A DNA stretch of 38,771 bases from an uncultured Bacilli bacterium. GTDB taxonomy: Bacteria > Bacillota_I > Bacilli_A > RF39 > UBA660. The DNA lies in the NCBI GenBank assembly GCA_947627915.1, contig CANQXT010000007.1, forward strand, positions 1-38,771, read 5' to 3'. Both the position numbers and the translations under genes were made by a program. This document shows, in pieces, positions 1-10,716 of the stretch. A model generated the notes under the pieces. The model searched no databases. It was given only the letters and a program-made list of their open reading frames with translations, and had not been told where the DNA came from. Each line of letters starts with the position of its first letter. Position 1 is the first letter of the stretch.

Positions 1-2
1 AT

Positions 3-1289
3 TTATTTCTTTTCGATTTTTGTTTTTCCACCCATATATGGTTGTAATGCTTTAGGAATTAAAACACTACCATCTTCTTGTAAATTATTTTCTAAGAAGG
101 CAATTAACATTCTAGGTGGAGCAATAACAGTATTATTTAAAGTATGGGCAAATTCTTTTGTGCCATCTTCTTTTTTATAACGAATACCTAGTCTTCTCGC
201 TTGAGCATCAGTTAAGTTAGAACAAGAACAAACTTCAAAATATTTTTGTTGTCTTGGACTCCAAGCTTCAATATCACAAGAACGATATTTTAGATCTGCT
301 AAATCACCACTACAACAAACAAGTTTACGAACCGGAATATCTAATGTTCTAAATAATTCTACTGAATAATTCCACATTTTGTTATACCATTCTTCACTAT
401 CCTCTGGTTTACAAATAACAATCATTTCTTGTTTTTCAAATTGATGAATACGATATACTCCTCTTTCTTCTATACCATGAGCTCCAACTTCTTTTCGAAA
501 ACATGGTGAATAAGAAGTCATTGTAATTGGTAAATCACTTTCTTTTAACAATTGATCTTTAAATTTAGCAATCATTGAATGTTCACTTGTACCAATTAAA
601 TATAAATCTTCACCTTCAATTTTATACATCATAGCGTCTTTTTCTTCAAAAGACATAACGCCATTAACCGCATCACCATGAATCATATATGGTGGAATAC
701 AATAAGTAAAACCTTTATCAATCATAAAATCACGAGCATAAGCAAGAACAGCTGAATGAAGTCTGGCAATATCTCCCATTAAATAATAAAAACCATTACC
801 ACTTACTCTTCCCGCAGCATCTTTATCAAGACCATTAAAACTATTCATAATGTCGGCATGATAAGGAATTTCAAAACTAGGAACTTTTGCTTCCCCAAAA
901 CATTGTTCTTCAACATTTTTAGAATCATCTTCCCCAATTGGTACATCATCAGCAATAATATTAGGAATAACCATCATAATTTGTTTAATTTTATTTTCTA
1001 ATTCTATTTCTTTTTCTTCATATTCAGGTATTTCTTTATTTATATTATTAACTTTTTCTTTAACTTTATTAGCTTCTTCAATTTTTTTATCTTTCATAAG
1101 TGAACCAATTTCACTACTAAGTTTATTTCTTTCAGCTTTTAAATTATCAGCCTTTACTTTATATTCCCGATATTCTTTATCAAGTTCATATACTTCATCT
1201 ACTAAAGGTAATTTTTTATCTTGAAATTTTTTCTTAATATTTTCTTTAACTAATTCTCTATTTTCTCTTATTAATTTAATATCTATCAT
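3..1289 (-). CDS. serS: seryl-tRNA synthetase
   Basis: Full-length class II aaRS; N-terminal coiled coil (MIDIKLIRENRELVKENIKKK), motif 2 (SPCFRKEVGAHG..GVYRIHQFEKQEM), C-terminal NNTVIAPPRMLIAFLENN; preceded by a T-box leader. Confidence 0.97.
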   Translation of the reverse strand: MIDIKLIRENRELVKENIKKKFQDKKLPLVDEVYELDKEYREYKVKADNLKAERNKLSSEIGSLMKDKKIEEANKVKEKVNNINKEIPEYEEKEIELENKIKQIMMVIPNIIADDVPIGEDDSKNVEEQCFGEAKVPSFEIPYHADIMNSFNGLDKDAAGRVSGNGFYYLMGDIARLHSAVLAYARDFMIDKGFTYCIPPYMIHGDAVNGVMSFEEKDAMMYKIEGEDLYLIGTSEHSMIAKFKDQLLKESDLPITMTSYSPCFRKEVGAHGIEERGVYRIHQFEKQEMIVICKPEDSEEWYNKMWNYSVELFRTLDIPVRKLVCCSGDLADLKYRSCDIEAWSPRQQKYFEVCSCSNLTDAQARRLGIRYKKEDGTKEFAHTLNNTVIAPPRMLIAFLENNLQEDGSVLIPKALQPYMGGKTKIEKK

Positions 1290-1294
1290 TATTA

Positions 1295-1495
1295 TTCCTC
1301 TTTCCTTAAAATAAAAACCACAAAACTACTCTTAAGGAGCAATTCTGCGGTACCATCCTTTATATTACTTATTAGTTTATAACGCAACTAAACGATATTT
1401 TTTAAATATACTCCGAAAGGAGATTCTCAATAATTATTTTTTAGTTTCCACCAACCACTAATTCTCTATTAAAATAATTTATTGTTACTAATCTT
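1295..1495 (-). promoter_or_regulatory. T-box leader upstream of serS
   Basis: Minus strand carries AAGGATGGTACCGCAG (T-box core) followed by a GC-containing hairpin and TTTTTATTTT just upstream of serS; stem-I-like GGTTGGTGGAAACT and possible specifier TCT (Ser) further 5'. Confidence 0.85.
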
Positions 1496-1506
1496 TCATC
1501 AACATT

Positions 1507-1716
1507 TTATTTAAATTTATTCATTTGATTCATAACTTGTTTAATTTGTTTTTGACTAGGTTTTCTACCCATTCCACTCATCATTGCTTCAATCATTTTT
1601 TCATTGATGGGAGGATTTTTTTGCATATATTTTTTCGTAATTATTCGCGAAATTAAAAAGCCTAAAATAATACCTACTACTAAACCACCAATTAAGTATA
1701 AAATATTAGCTAGCAT
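1507..1716 (-). CDS. YneF/UPF0154 family small membrane protein
   Basis: 69 aa, single N-terminal TM, [43 protein letters not shown] pattern. Confidence 0.85.
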   Translation of the reverse strand: MLANILYLIGGLVVGIILGFLISRIITKKYMQKNPPINEKMIEAMMSGMGRKPSQKQIKQVMNQMNKFK

Positions 1717-2132
1717 TATTTATTTCCTTTCTTTTCTTTCTTTAATAAATCTCTTATTTCTTCTAATAAAAGAACTTCTTCACTTTTTGGTTCTTCTTTA
1801 ACTTCTTCTTTTTCTTCTTTATCTTTCTTACCTAATTTATGAAGACCATTATTAAAATTATTAATTATTTTAACAACCACAAATAAACATATAGCGTTAA
1901 TTAAGAAATCAATAACTGATTGAATAAAAGCACCATACATAATATGAGCATCTCTAAAAGTAATTGATAAATTAGAAAAATCATGACCTCCTAAAACAAT
2001 ACCTATTATTGGAGTAAAAATATTATTAACTAAACTAGTTACAATATTTCCAAAAGCAGCACCGATTATAACACCTACTGCTAAGTCAACTACATTTCCT
2101 CTTGAAATAAACTCTTTAAATTCTTTTAACAT
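1716..2132 (-). CDS. mscL: large-conductance mechanosensitive channel
   Basis: [47 protein letters not shown] track begins at 2180 but the MscL start is the internal Met. Confidence 0.95.
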   Translation of the reverse strand: MLKEFKEFISRGNVVDLAVGVIIGAAFGNIVTSLVNNIFTPIIGIVLGGHDFSNLSITFRDAHIMYGAFIQSVIDFLINAICLFVVVKIINNFNNGLHKLGKKDKEEKEEVKEEPKSEEVLLLEEIRDLLKKEKKGNK

Positions 2133-2196
2133 TTCTTCATCACCTAAACATATTTTATTATAAGTTATCTTATTTTGCAAGAAATAAAAGCAATAA

Positions 2197-2811
2197 TTAC
2201 TTTAATAAACTTATTTGTTTATTATAATCATCATTTAAACAAATAAATGAACCACTTACAATTATATCTAAATTATATGGTTTAATTAAATTAATTACTT
2301 TATCATTAATACCACCATCTATCCCAATTAAAATATTTTTATCTTTTAATGGAGGTATTTTACTTAAAGTACTAGGTATAAATTCTTGACCACCTTTACC
2401 AGGATAAACACTCATAATTAAAACATAATCTATTAAATTAAAATAATTATCTAAAATATGAATATCATCTAAAGGATTAAGAGCAAGACCAATTTTAACA
2501 TTATGTTTATGAACAAAATTAATTACTTCTTCTATATTTGGAGTACCATCTAAATGAACAGTTATCATATATACATTTAAATTAATTAATTCTTTTATAT
2601 AGGGAAGTGGATCTTGAACCATTAGATGAATATCTAATTTTTTAGATGTATCTTTTAAATCATTTATAATATCTTTTAAAGTAAAATTATGTTCGGGAAC
2701 ATATTTACCATCCATTAAATCAACATGAATTAAATCAGCATTACTTTCACATATTAACTTAATGGTTTTATTGCGATCAAATTTACTTTTTAAAAAACTA
2801 ACGGATATCAT
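2197..2811 (-). CDS. rpe: ribulose-phosphate 3-epimerase
   Basis: [39 protein letters not shown] motifs; position next to rsgA/prkC block. Confidence 0.9.
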   Translation of the reverse strand: MISVSFLKSKFDRNKTIKLICESNADLIHVDLMDGKYVPEHNFTLKDIINDLKDTSKKLDIHLMVQDPLPYIKELINLNVYMITVHLDGTPNIEEVINFVHKHNVKIGLALNPLDDIHILDNYFNLIDYVLIMSVYPGKGGQEFIPSTLSKIPPLKDKNILIGIDGGINDKVINLIKPYNLDIIVSGSFICLNDDYNKQISLLK

Positions 2812-2812
2812 T

Positions 2813-3709
2813 TTAAACTCCTAAAGGGACATAACCAGTAGATTCAGCTATTTTTTGGCCTCTTTTACTTAATAATTCTTCTTTTAATTTTTTTAAAGTA
2901 GCACTTTCATTATCTTTTAAAGTAACCATATAATAGTTAGACTTTAAAGGATATTCCCCATTTTGAATTGTTTTATTTGTTGGTTTTACTCCATTTACTC
3001 CAAGTAATTTCATTTGCTCATTTTTATACATTGTATTAGCATAATAGTAATAAGAATAACCAATAGCGTCTATTCCATTTTCATAACTAGCTACATAATC
3101 AATAATTCCCATCATTGTTTCAATATATTCTTTTTCTGTCGGTTCTTTCATTTTCTTATCTTTCATAACTAGACTAAGCATTCCTGTTTGACTACCAGAA
3201 TTCTCTGGTCTTTGATATGCAATTATTTTAGCATCTCTTCCCCCTACTTCTCGCCAATTAGTTATTTCCCCAGTATATATTTTTTGAATTTGTTCTAAAT
3301 CTAAACTATCTACTTGATTCTTGATATTAGTAAAGAAAACAAATGCTTCATTGACTAAAGGAGTAACTTCTAATTCAACATTATTATCTTCTGCTCTTTC
3401 TAACTCTTCCTTACTTGGTTCAGTAACAATAATTATATCAACTTCTTTATTAATAAGTTTTGTATAAGCAGGATCTGTATTAGTATATTCATGAGTTATT
3501 TTAAATTCCTCTAAATTATCTATTAAAGCATCAGTTAAAGGTTGTGTAGCTAAAGAGGCATCAATTCTTATTTCCTCTTGGTATTGTTCTTTATTTAATA
3601 ATTCTTGCTTATTTTTTAATTTATTACTAAATATTAAATATAAACCAAAACTAACTGCTATAAGAATTAAGATGACAATTATTACTATACTTATATTATT
3701 TTTCTTCAT
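2813..3709 (-). CDS. PstS-like periplasmic phosphate-binding-fold protein, membrane-anchored
   Basis: N-terminal TM; DASLATQPLTDAL, VDIIIVTEPS, IYTGEITNWREVGG, RPENSGSQTGM typical of PBP-like PstS family. Confidence 0.75.
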   Translation of the reverse strand: MKKNNISIVIIVILILIAVSFGLYLIFSNKLKNKQELLNKEQYQEEIRIDASLATQPLTDALIDNLEEFKITHEYTNTDPAYTKLINKEVDIIIVTEPSKEELERAEDNNVELEVTPLVNEAFVFFTNIKNQVDSLDLEQIQKIYTGEITNWREVGGRDAKIIAYQRPENSGSQTGMLSLVMKDKKMKEPTEKEYIETMMGIIDYVASYENGIDAIGYSYYYYANTMYKNEQMKLLGVNGVKPTNKTIQNGEYPLKSNYYMVTLKDNESATLKKLKEELLSKRGQKIAESTGYVPLGV

Positions 3710-3717
3710 AAACTCTC

Positions 3718-5373
3718 CTACTTAAATAAATCATTAATTATTATTTCTGAATTATTATAAAATTCATCATAATCTGAATCATTCTTAGATTCTGCTAACA
3801 TATATATATCATCATTATATTGCATATATATTTTACTTTCAAACATATTTATATGTAAACCTAAAGTATCTTTTTTATAATCATTATTATCCATATATAA
3901 TTCCATATTCTTAACTAAATTTTCTTTACTATCATATTTTAAATAATCATATGGAATATAATCATATATTGTATCTGTTAAGATATCTTGTAACTTAACT
4001 TCTTGATTATTATCTATTAATTTATAACTAAAAATATTAGTACTTAATTTATCATCTATAAAATCATAACCATAAAAATCTTTGATACTATAAGCTCCCA
4101 AAGATGTATTAAATCTAGTATAACTATTTAAATATACTAAAGAACGATATTTTTGATAATCTTTTTTTGTTAATTCATAATTATAATTAGAACAAGCAAA
4201 ATAATAATAATCTTTCGGATATAAATAATATGTATCACAACTTACTTTATAAATACTATTTTCTTTTCGCTTCTTTTTTAAATTATTTACTAAATCATCA
4301 GTATATTCTTTAGCATTATCATCGTATGTATTAACAGTTATATCATATATCGTATTATCTATCTCTTTAAAATATTGACAATTACCATATTCACATTCTG
4401 ATAAATAAGCATAATCATCAAATTCATTAAATTTTCTCTCTATTTTAATTCTATCTTTTGTAAATAAATTATTACCTTTAAATTTATCATATATAATAAG
4501 ATTATCTGTCATATCTAAATAAGATAAAGATATTCTAAAATCTTGATCATAATCATTTTTTAAATAATATTTTTCTTCTTGTCCTTTTATAAAAGTACAA
4601 CTACTATTATTTTGACATTCTTTATATAAATCATCTTCATATTCAGTAATCATTACAGGATTATAAACATAAACATTATGAAAATAGAAATTAAGTGTTG
4701 AATCTCTATAAGAAAATAAATAATTATTTTTATTAAAAGCATTAATTACTGATAAAGTACTATCTTCTACTTCCCTATAATCAGGTATAATATCACAATC
4801 ATAACAAGTATTATAAGCATCACCAATGGAAAAAGAAATACTCTTTTCTACATCTTTATATAATTGTTCTTTTAATTTAGATGAATCATTTATAACATCT
4901 AATAAAGTTAAATTATTACCTGTCTTTAAAGAGACATTTAAAGTATCTAATACTTCACCATCATAATAAGTAGCTTGTTCATCATAGTTAGTAATTATTT
5001 CCTCTGTTTTAATAAATTCAATTGATAAAGTATTTTCAAAACCTAAATAATTAGTTGTATATAAAGTATATTTATCTAAATCAACTTCTTTACTTAATTT
5101 AGTAATTTTCTTTTCTATCTCTTTATTTATTTTATCTTCTATTTTTTTATTTTTTAAACCTTTAATACTTATATAATATATTTTAGAATTATTATTTAAA
5201 TGATGAATATCATAAGATAAAGGATTGGCATAATAAGGGGTTGTTATATCTACTAAATATCTTTTATTAATAAACTTTATAAAATTAGAATTATTCTTTA
5301 AATAATAAAATAATTCTAATCCTATAATACTTAATAATATTAAAATAATTAATGTTTTAAATAGCCTCTTCAT
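3718..5373 (-). CDS. hypothetical exported protein, possibly DUF3298/RsiV-like repeats
   Basis: N-terminal TM/signal; segments such as IKGLKNKKIEDKINKEIEKKI and LNVSLKTGNNLTLLDVINDSSKLKEQL resemble DUF4163/DUF3298 proteins; weak call. Confidence 0.35.
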   Translation of the reverse strand: MKRLFKTLIILILLSIIGLELFYYLKNNSNFIKFINKRYLVDITTPYYANPLSYDIHHLNNNSKIYYISIKGLKNKKIEDKINKEIEKKITKLSKEVDLDKYTLYTTNYLGFENTLSIEFIKTEEIITNYDEQATYYDGEVLDTLNVSLKTGNNLTLLDVINDSSKLKEQLYKDVEKSISFSIGDAYNTCYDCDIIPDYREVEDSTLSVINAFNKNNYLFSYRDSTLNFYFHNVYVYNPVMITEYEDDLYKECQNNSSCTFIKGQEEKYYLKNDYDQDFRISLSYLDMTDNLIIYDKFKGNNLFTKDRIKIERKFNEFDDYAYLSECEYGNCQYFKEIDNTIYDITVNTYDDNAKEYTDDLVNNLKKKRKENSIYKVSCDTYYLYPKDYYYFACSNYNYELTKKDYQKYRSLVYLNSYTRFNTSLGAYSIKDFYGYDFIDDKLSTNIFSYKLIDNNQEVKLQDILTDTIYDYIPYDYLKYDSKENLVKNMELYMDNNDYKKDTLGLHINMFESKIYMQYNDDIYMLAESKNDSDYDEFYNNSEIIINDLFK

Positions 5374-5376
5374 AGT

Positions 5377-6201
5377 TTACTCCCTAATAAATTTTAAATA
5401 ATTTTCATATCTTGATAATAATATTTTTTTATTATTAACATCTTCAATTACTTGACAACCTTTTTCACAGATATGCTTACAATCATTAAATTTACATTCT
5501 TTATCTTTAAATTCTATAAAACTATTTTTAATATCTTCTTTACTATATATACTTATATCTATTGAGGAAAAACCAGGGGTATCAATTATATAAAAGTCAT
5601 CTATTTCATATAAGGATACTAATCTGGTTGTATGTTTTCCTCTTCCTAGACTTTTTGATATTTCATTTGTTTCCAAATTTAAATGATGATCTAATTTATT
5701 AATTAAAGTACTTTTACCAGCGCCAGTTTGACCACATACAGAAACAATTTTTCCTTTTAAATATTTTTTTATTTTCTTAATATCAGTATTTAAAAATACT
5801 TGGATACCTATTTTTTTATAATAATTCATTATTTCTTTAATATTTTGGAATTCTTCTTCTAAAGCTAAGTCTTTTTTAGTAAGAATAATTACTGGTTCTA
5901 TATGATTAATTGTAATTATACTGATTAATTTATCTAATAAAGTATAGCTAATATTAGGTTCTTTAATACTTGTGACAATTAAAGAGATATCAATATTAGC
6001 CACATTAGGTCTTAAGAGATAATTTTTTCTTTCTAATATACTTTCAATAGTTAAATTATTTAAGTCAACGAAAACTAAATCTCCTACTAAAGGTTTAGTT
6101 TTTTTAACTTTACCTCTTAACTTACAATTATATACTTGATCTTTTATTTTAACCGTAAATAGATCACTATTAATTTTAATTAATAAACCTTTTTCTAACA
6201 T
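5377..6201 (-). CDS. rsgA: ribosome small subunit-dependent GTPase A
   Basis: Circularly permuted GTPase: VCGQTGAGKSTLIN, DTPGFSS, zinc site CKFNDCKHICEKGC. Confidence 0.93.
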   Translation of the reverse strand: MLEKGLLIKINSDLFTVKIKDQVYNCKLRGKVKKTKPLVGDLVFVDLNNLTIESILERKNYLLRPNVANIDISLIVTSIKEPNISYTLLDKLISIITINHIEPVIILTKKDLALEEEFQNIKEIMNYYKKIGIQVFLNTDIKKIKKYLKGKIVSVCGQTGAGKSTLINKLDHHLNLETNEISKSLGRGKHTTRLVSLYEIDDFYIIDTPGFSSIDISIYSKEDIKNSFIEFKDKECKFNDCKHICEKGCQVIEDVNNKKILLSRYENYLKFIRE

Positions 6202-7967
6202 AAACCATCATCACAACTAGGTTCATCACTACTATTATCAGCTTTAGAAACCCATATTGTAAACGTTGTTCCTTCGATTACTGGTGAACCTGGTTCTCTA
6301 CTTTGACGATAAATATTATTTTCCGAATTAGTTTCATCAATAGTATATTTAACTTCTGGTGTAACATTATGAGTTCGACAGAAATCTTCAACATCGGTAA
6401 CTGTATATGTTCCATCCGTAAAATCAGGATAAGCTACACCAACCATTGCTTTATATAATGTTATACTTGTTCCTTTTTTAACACTTGTACCAGCTTCAAC
6501 TGATTGTTTAACTATTTCATCATTATTAATTTCGGAATCAACATCATCAATTACTTCATCTTCAACATTAACAATTATACCTCTTGCTTCTAGGGAACCT
6601 TTAATTTCTAGATAATTTTTACCTGTATAATCTTCAATTAAAACAGTTTCATCACCAGTGGAAATATATAATTTAATTTCTGAACCTTTCTTTCTTTCAG
6701 TTCCTTCAAGTGGTGAAGTTTTAACTACTTTACCAACTTCAATTTCTTTAGAAGCAATACTATCTTGTTCATCAGAAACTGTAAATCCTGCTTTTTGTAA
6801 TACTTTAACGGCATCACTTGGAGTCATATTAGCAACACTTGGAACAATTATAACTTTTCTTTGATTTAGAAAGATAAGTAACACAAAGGCCAAAGTTACA
6901 ACAATTATTAAGCCAACAAATATAGCTCCTAATTTAACTAATATTCCATTTTGTTTTTTCATATCATCACCCGTTATCTTTTTAACAATTATTTCATTAT
7001 CATCTTCATTTTTATTATGGTTATTATTTTTTTCTTGCATCTTTTTTGCTTCATTTTTAACTTGTTTTAAGACTTTAGTATCATCACTAACTTCTTGATA
7101 TTTTAATTTTATCTTTTCTTCATTAGCTCGCGTTGGATCTAAACAAGTTTTTAAATCTTCGTGCATTTCTCGAGCATCACTATAACGATTTTTAGGATTT
7201 TTAGCTGTTGCTTTAATTATAATATTTTCCACACTTTGAGGAATATTAGGAACTTCATCACGAATACTTGGAAGTGGTTCTTTTAAATGTTTCAATGCTA
7301 TTTCTACAGCATTTTCACCTTTAAATGGTAATTTACCAGTTAATAATTCATAAAATAAGATTCCAATTGAATAGATATCACTTTGTAAGGTTGCCCCTTT
7401 ACCGCTTGCTTGTTCCGGTGGTAAATAATGGACACTACCCATTACTGAATTCGTTTGCGTAAGTTGAGTAGAATTCATAGCCATAGCTATTCCAAAATCA
7501 GTTATTTTAACTAAGCCATTTTCTAAAATCATTATATTTTGAGGTTTAATATCTCGATGAATTATATAGGAATCATGCGCTACAGATAAACCATCAGTTA
7601 TTTGTAAAACAATATCTACTGCTTCCGTAACTGTTAATTTACCTCTTTTTTTCAACAATTGTTTTAAATGTTTACCTTCAATATATTCCATAACAATATA
7701 ATATTCACCGTTATCTTCACCAACATCATAGACTTCTACAATATTAGGATTTGATAAACTAGATGCTGCTAAAGCTTCTCTTTGAAAACGTCTAACAAAT
7801 TTTTCATCATTAGCTAAATCGCCTCTTAATATTTTAACAGCAACATTTCGATCTAAAATGGTATCATATGCTAAATAAACATTAGCCATACCACCTTCAC
7901 CAATATTTTTTATAAGTTGATAACGATCACTAATCTTTTGCCCTTTCATAATCATTCTATTCACCAT
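6195..7967 (-). CDS. prkC: Ser/Thr protein kinase with three PASTA domains
   Basis: GEGGMANVYLA, HRDIKPQNIM, DFGIA kinase motifs; one TM; three PASTA repeats. Confidence 0.95.
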   Translation of the reverse strand: MVNRMIMKGQKISDRYQLIKNIGEGGMANVYLAYDTILDRNVAVKILRGDLANDEKFVRRFQREALAASSLSNPNIVEVYDVGEDNGEYYIVMEYIEGKHLKQLLKKRGKLTVTEAVDIVLQITDGLSVAHDSYIIHRDIKPQNIMILENGLVKITDFGIAMAMNSTQLTQTNSVMGSVHYLPPEQASGKGATLQSDIYSIGILFYELLTGKLPFKGENAVEIALKHLKEPLPSIRDEVPNIPQSVENIIIKATAKNPKNRYSDAREMHEDLKTCLDPTRANEEKIKLKYQEVSDDTKVLKQVKNEAKKMQEKNNNHNKNEDDNEIIVKKITGDDMKKQNGILVKLGAIFVGLIIVVTLAFVLLIFLNQRKVIIVPSVANMTPSDAVKVLQKAGFTVSDEQDSIASKEIEVGKVVKTSPLEGTERKKGSEIKLYISTGDETVLIEDYTGKNYLEIKGSLEARGIIVNVEDEVIDDVDSEINNDEIVKQSVEAGTSVKKGTSITLYKAMVGVAYPDFTDGTYTVTDVEDFCRTHNVTPEVKYTIDETNSENNIYRQSREPGSPVIEGTTFTIWVSKADNSSDEPSCDDGLC

Positions 7968-8703
7968 TCCTTGTTAAATACGCCACCGAGATATTATCAT
8001 TACCACCACGGGCGTTACATTTTTTTATTAATTTTTCAACTTTTTCATTGATGTCTAATTCTTCATCAATTAAAACTTTTTCAATTTGTTCATCAGTTAA
8101 CATAGTAGTAAGTCCATCACTACATAACATTATATCTTCAATATCTTCCATATCCACTACTTCAAAGATATCTAAATCTACTTTTTCACTTGCTCCAAGT
8201 GCTTTCATTAAAACATTTCTCTTCGGATGATTTTTTGCTTCAGTTTCGGTTAAATTACCAACATCCACTAATAAATTAACAAGTGTATGATCTTTCGTAA
8301 CTTTATGTAATTTATGATTTTTATTTATAACATAACCTGATGAATCACCAATATTACCAAATATTAAAAAACTTTTTGTAAGTAGAGCTACTACAACTGT
8401 CGTACCTAATCCTTTCGAATCAATATTTTCTTCACCATAATTTAAAATATCTTGATTGATTTCATTAATACTATCATTTAACCAATTAATCGCATCTAAT
8501 TTACTACCTATACTAGGTATTTCATTAAATCTTTTACCAAGTTTAGTAACCACAATACTTGATGCTACCTCTCCTTTACGATGTCCACCCATACCATCAG
8601 CTACAACTAATAAATATTCGTCACTTTCATTTTTTAATATTGTAACACTATCTTCATTATGACTTCTAACTCGTCCTGAATCAGTCATATAACATACTTT
8701 CAT
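7957..8703 (-). CDS. prpC: PP2C-family Ser/Thr phosphatase
   Basis: DSGRVRSHNEDS, VADGMGGH, GNIGDSS, CSDGLT, GGNDNISV; overlaps prkC. Confidence 0.95.
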   Translation of the reverse strand: MKVCYMTDSGRVRSHNEDSVTILKNESDEYLLVVADGMGGHRKGEVASSIVVTKLGKRFNEIPSIGSKLDAINWLNDSINEINQDILNYGEENIDSKGLGTTVVVALLTKSFLIFGNIGDSSGYVINKNHKLHKVTKDHTLVNLLVDVGNLTETEAKNHPKRNVLMKALGASEKVDLDIFEVVDMEDIEDIMLCSDGLTTMLTDEQIEKVLIDEELDINEKVEKLIKKCNARGGNDNISVAYLTRNGE

Positions 8704-8705
8704 CT

Positions 8706-9716
8706 TTACACCTCTTTACTTCTAAGTTGTCCACAAGCAGCACTAATATTACCACCAAATTCTTTTCTAACAGTAACATTAAGACCATTTTTAATTAATA
8801 TATCTTTAAATTCTTTTATTCTTTTACTTTTGGTAAAATCAATATTTTTGGTTTCATTGTAAGGAATTAAATTAACATAAACATTCATTCCTTTTAATAA
8901 AAGAACTAATTTATTGGCATGTTCAATGCTATCATTTACCATATTAAGCATAACATATTCTATAGTAACTCGTCTATTAGTTTTTGAAATATATTTTTTT
9001 AAAGCACTCATTACTTTACTTATATTATACACTTTATTAATGGGCATAATTTTATCTCTAGTTTCATCATCGGGAGCGTGTAAACTAAGAGCTAAATTAA
9101 TTTGTAAATCTAAATTACTAAATTCTTCTATTTTAGGAACTATACCACAAGTAGATACTGTTATATGTCTAGCACCTATAGCTAAACCTTTAGGATGATT
9201 AATAATCTTCAAAAAATTAATTAAATTATCATAATTATCAAATGGTTCGCCAATACCCATTACTACTACATTATTAATTTTATCCTTAATATCATTTTCT
9301 ATTAATAAAATTTGTTCAACCATTTCATATGTTTCTAAATTACGAACTTTTTTAAGACGACCACTTTCACAAAATTTGCAACCCATATTACAACCAACTT
9401 GACTAGATATACAAACACTTAAACCATAATCGTGGTACATTAAAACTGCTTCAACATAATTATGATCTTCTAGTTCAAATAAATATTTCTTAACTAAATC
9501 TCCTACTTCTCTTCTTTTAATACTAATAAAATTAATTTTAAAATCATTTAATAATTTATTTCTTATATCTTTATTTATATTAGTAAAATTATTTATATCA
9601 TATTCTTTATGAATATATAACCATTCAAAAACTTGAAGAGCTTTATATTTCTTTTCTCCAATACTTATAAAATAATCTTCTAAATCTTCAATTTTTAAAT
9701 CTAATAAATTCTTCAT
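8706..9716 (-). CDS. rlmN: 23S rRNA (adenine2503-C2)-methyltransferase
   Basis: Radical SAM CNMGCKFCESG, VVMGIGEPFDNYDN, CGIVPKI, C-terminal GQLRSKE. Confidence 0.95.
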   Translation of the reverse strand: MKNLLDLKIEDLEDYFISIGEKKYKALQVFEWLYIHKEYDINNFTNINKDIRNKLLNDFKINFISIKRREVGDLVKKYLFELEDHNYVEAVLMYHDYGLSVCISSQVGCNMGCKFCESGRLKKVRNLETYEMVEQILLIENDIKDKINNVVVMGIGEPFDNYDNLINFLKIINHPKGLAIGARHITVSTCGIVPKIEEFSNLDLQINLALSLHAPDDETRDKIMPINKVYNISKVMSALKKYISKTNRRVTIEYVMLNMVNDSIEHANKLVLLLKGMNVYVNLIPYNETKNIDFTKSKRIKEFKDILIKNGLNVTVRKEFGGNISAACGQLRSKEV

Positions 9717-9749
9717 AACTATATTTTACTATAAATAAGTAATTTTTTA

Positions 9750-9847
9750 AATAAAAAAAGAAAGGATTTCCTCTCTCTTTTTAGTACAATTAAGTACTAT
9801 ATTAAAAAATTGTGGTATTAGGTAATTAAAAATGCATTTTACCTAAC
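9750..9847 (-). ncRNA. candidate small RNA or terminated leader upstream of rlmN
   Basis: Minus-strand promoter TTGCAT(9881-9876)-16 nt-TATAAT(9859-9854); hairpins TTAGGTAA/TTACCTAA and TAGTAC/GTACTA; terminator AGAGAGGA-aa-TCCTTTCT followed by TTTTTTT. Confidence 0.55.
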
Positions 9848-9960
9848 AATTAAATTATACCACTTTTTTTTAATAATGCAACATTTTTGTCCAAATTTAT
9901 CCACTTTTTTGTCTTCTAAAATAGATAACATATATAATATGCCTAGAAAGTGGTTATTTA

Positions 9961-10388
9961 TGGATAAATTAAAAAGCTTGAGAGAAGATGCTCAATTACG
10001 TCAAATTGACGTAGCAAATGTTTTGGGAATTGACAGAACTACTTATACTTCTTATGAAATTGATAGAGATACAATGCCTATTAATCATTTAAATACGTTA
10101 TGTAATTATTTTGATGTTTCAATTGATTATATTTTAGGATTAACTAAAATTAGAAAATATTCTAATTATCGCCAAGAAATAAATAAAGATTTAATGTTAG
10201 AAAGAATTAAAAAGATTAGAAAAGATAATAATTTAACTCAAATTAAAATAGCTAAACTTTTTAATATTTCAAGAAGCACTTGGACTGGTTATGAATATGG
10301 TTATTATCAAATGCCAACGCTTATTTTATATGATATTGCTTCTAAATTTCATATTAGTATAGATTATATTTTAGGTAAAATTGACTAA
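9961..10388 (+). CDS. XRE-family regulator with two tandem HTH domains
   Basis: LKSLREDAQLRQIDVANVLGIDRTTYTSYE and IKKIRKDNNLTQIKIAKLFNISRSTWTGYE; likely start MDKLKS with an upstream promoter TTGTCT..TATAAT. Confidence 0.85.
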
Positions 10389-10449
10389 ATATGATTAGCA
10401 AAAAAACCTTTTTACTCATAAAATACTATGAGTATGAAAGGATGGTTTA

Positions 10450-10656
10450 ATGAGTAAAGGAATACTTACAGCAAGAGAACAAGAAGTTTTTAACTTACTA
10501 GTCCTAAATAAAACAACGAAAGAAATTGCTAAACATTTACAAATAAGTGAAAAAACAGTACGTAATCATATATCAAATACGATGCAAAAATTAGGTGTTA
10601 AAAGTCGTGCTCAAGCTGTCGTTGAATTACTTAAATTAGGAGAATTAACTATTTAA
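10450..10656 (+). CDS. gerE: GerE-type LuxR-family HTH regulator
   Basis: LTAREQEVFNLLVLNKTTKEIAKHLQISEKTVRNHISNTMQKLGVKSRAQAVVELLKLGEL, nearly colinear with recalled B. subtilis GerE over its whole length. Confidence 0.85.
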   Translation: MSKGILTAREQEVFNLLVLNKTTKEIAKHLQISEKTVRNHISNTMQKLGVKSRAQAVVELLKLGELTI

Positions 10657-10716
10657 ATTATTTAATTCTCTTTTCTTATGTCTTAAAAAAATAATAAACT
10701 AATATAATTTAAATAG

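Noticed and set aside
1295-1495. T-box leaders of serS and valS as novel elements
   Set aside because: Well-known regulatory class in Firmicutes; listed as features only.
6658-6864. Antisense ORFs 6658-6864, 8048-8230, 8456-8662, 8914-9198, 21646-21894, 34031-34231 and 1604-1801 on the plus strand
   Set aside because: All lie opposite well-supported conserved genes and show no recognisable family.
10397-10442. Imperfect hairpin CTTTTTACTCATA/TATGAGTATGAAAG upstream of gerE
   Set aside because: Could be a weak leader structure, but imperfect and without covariation evidence.
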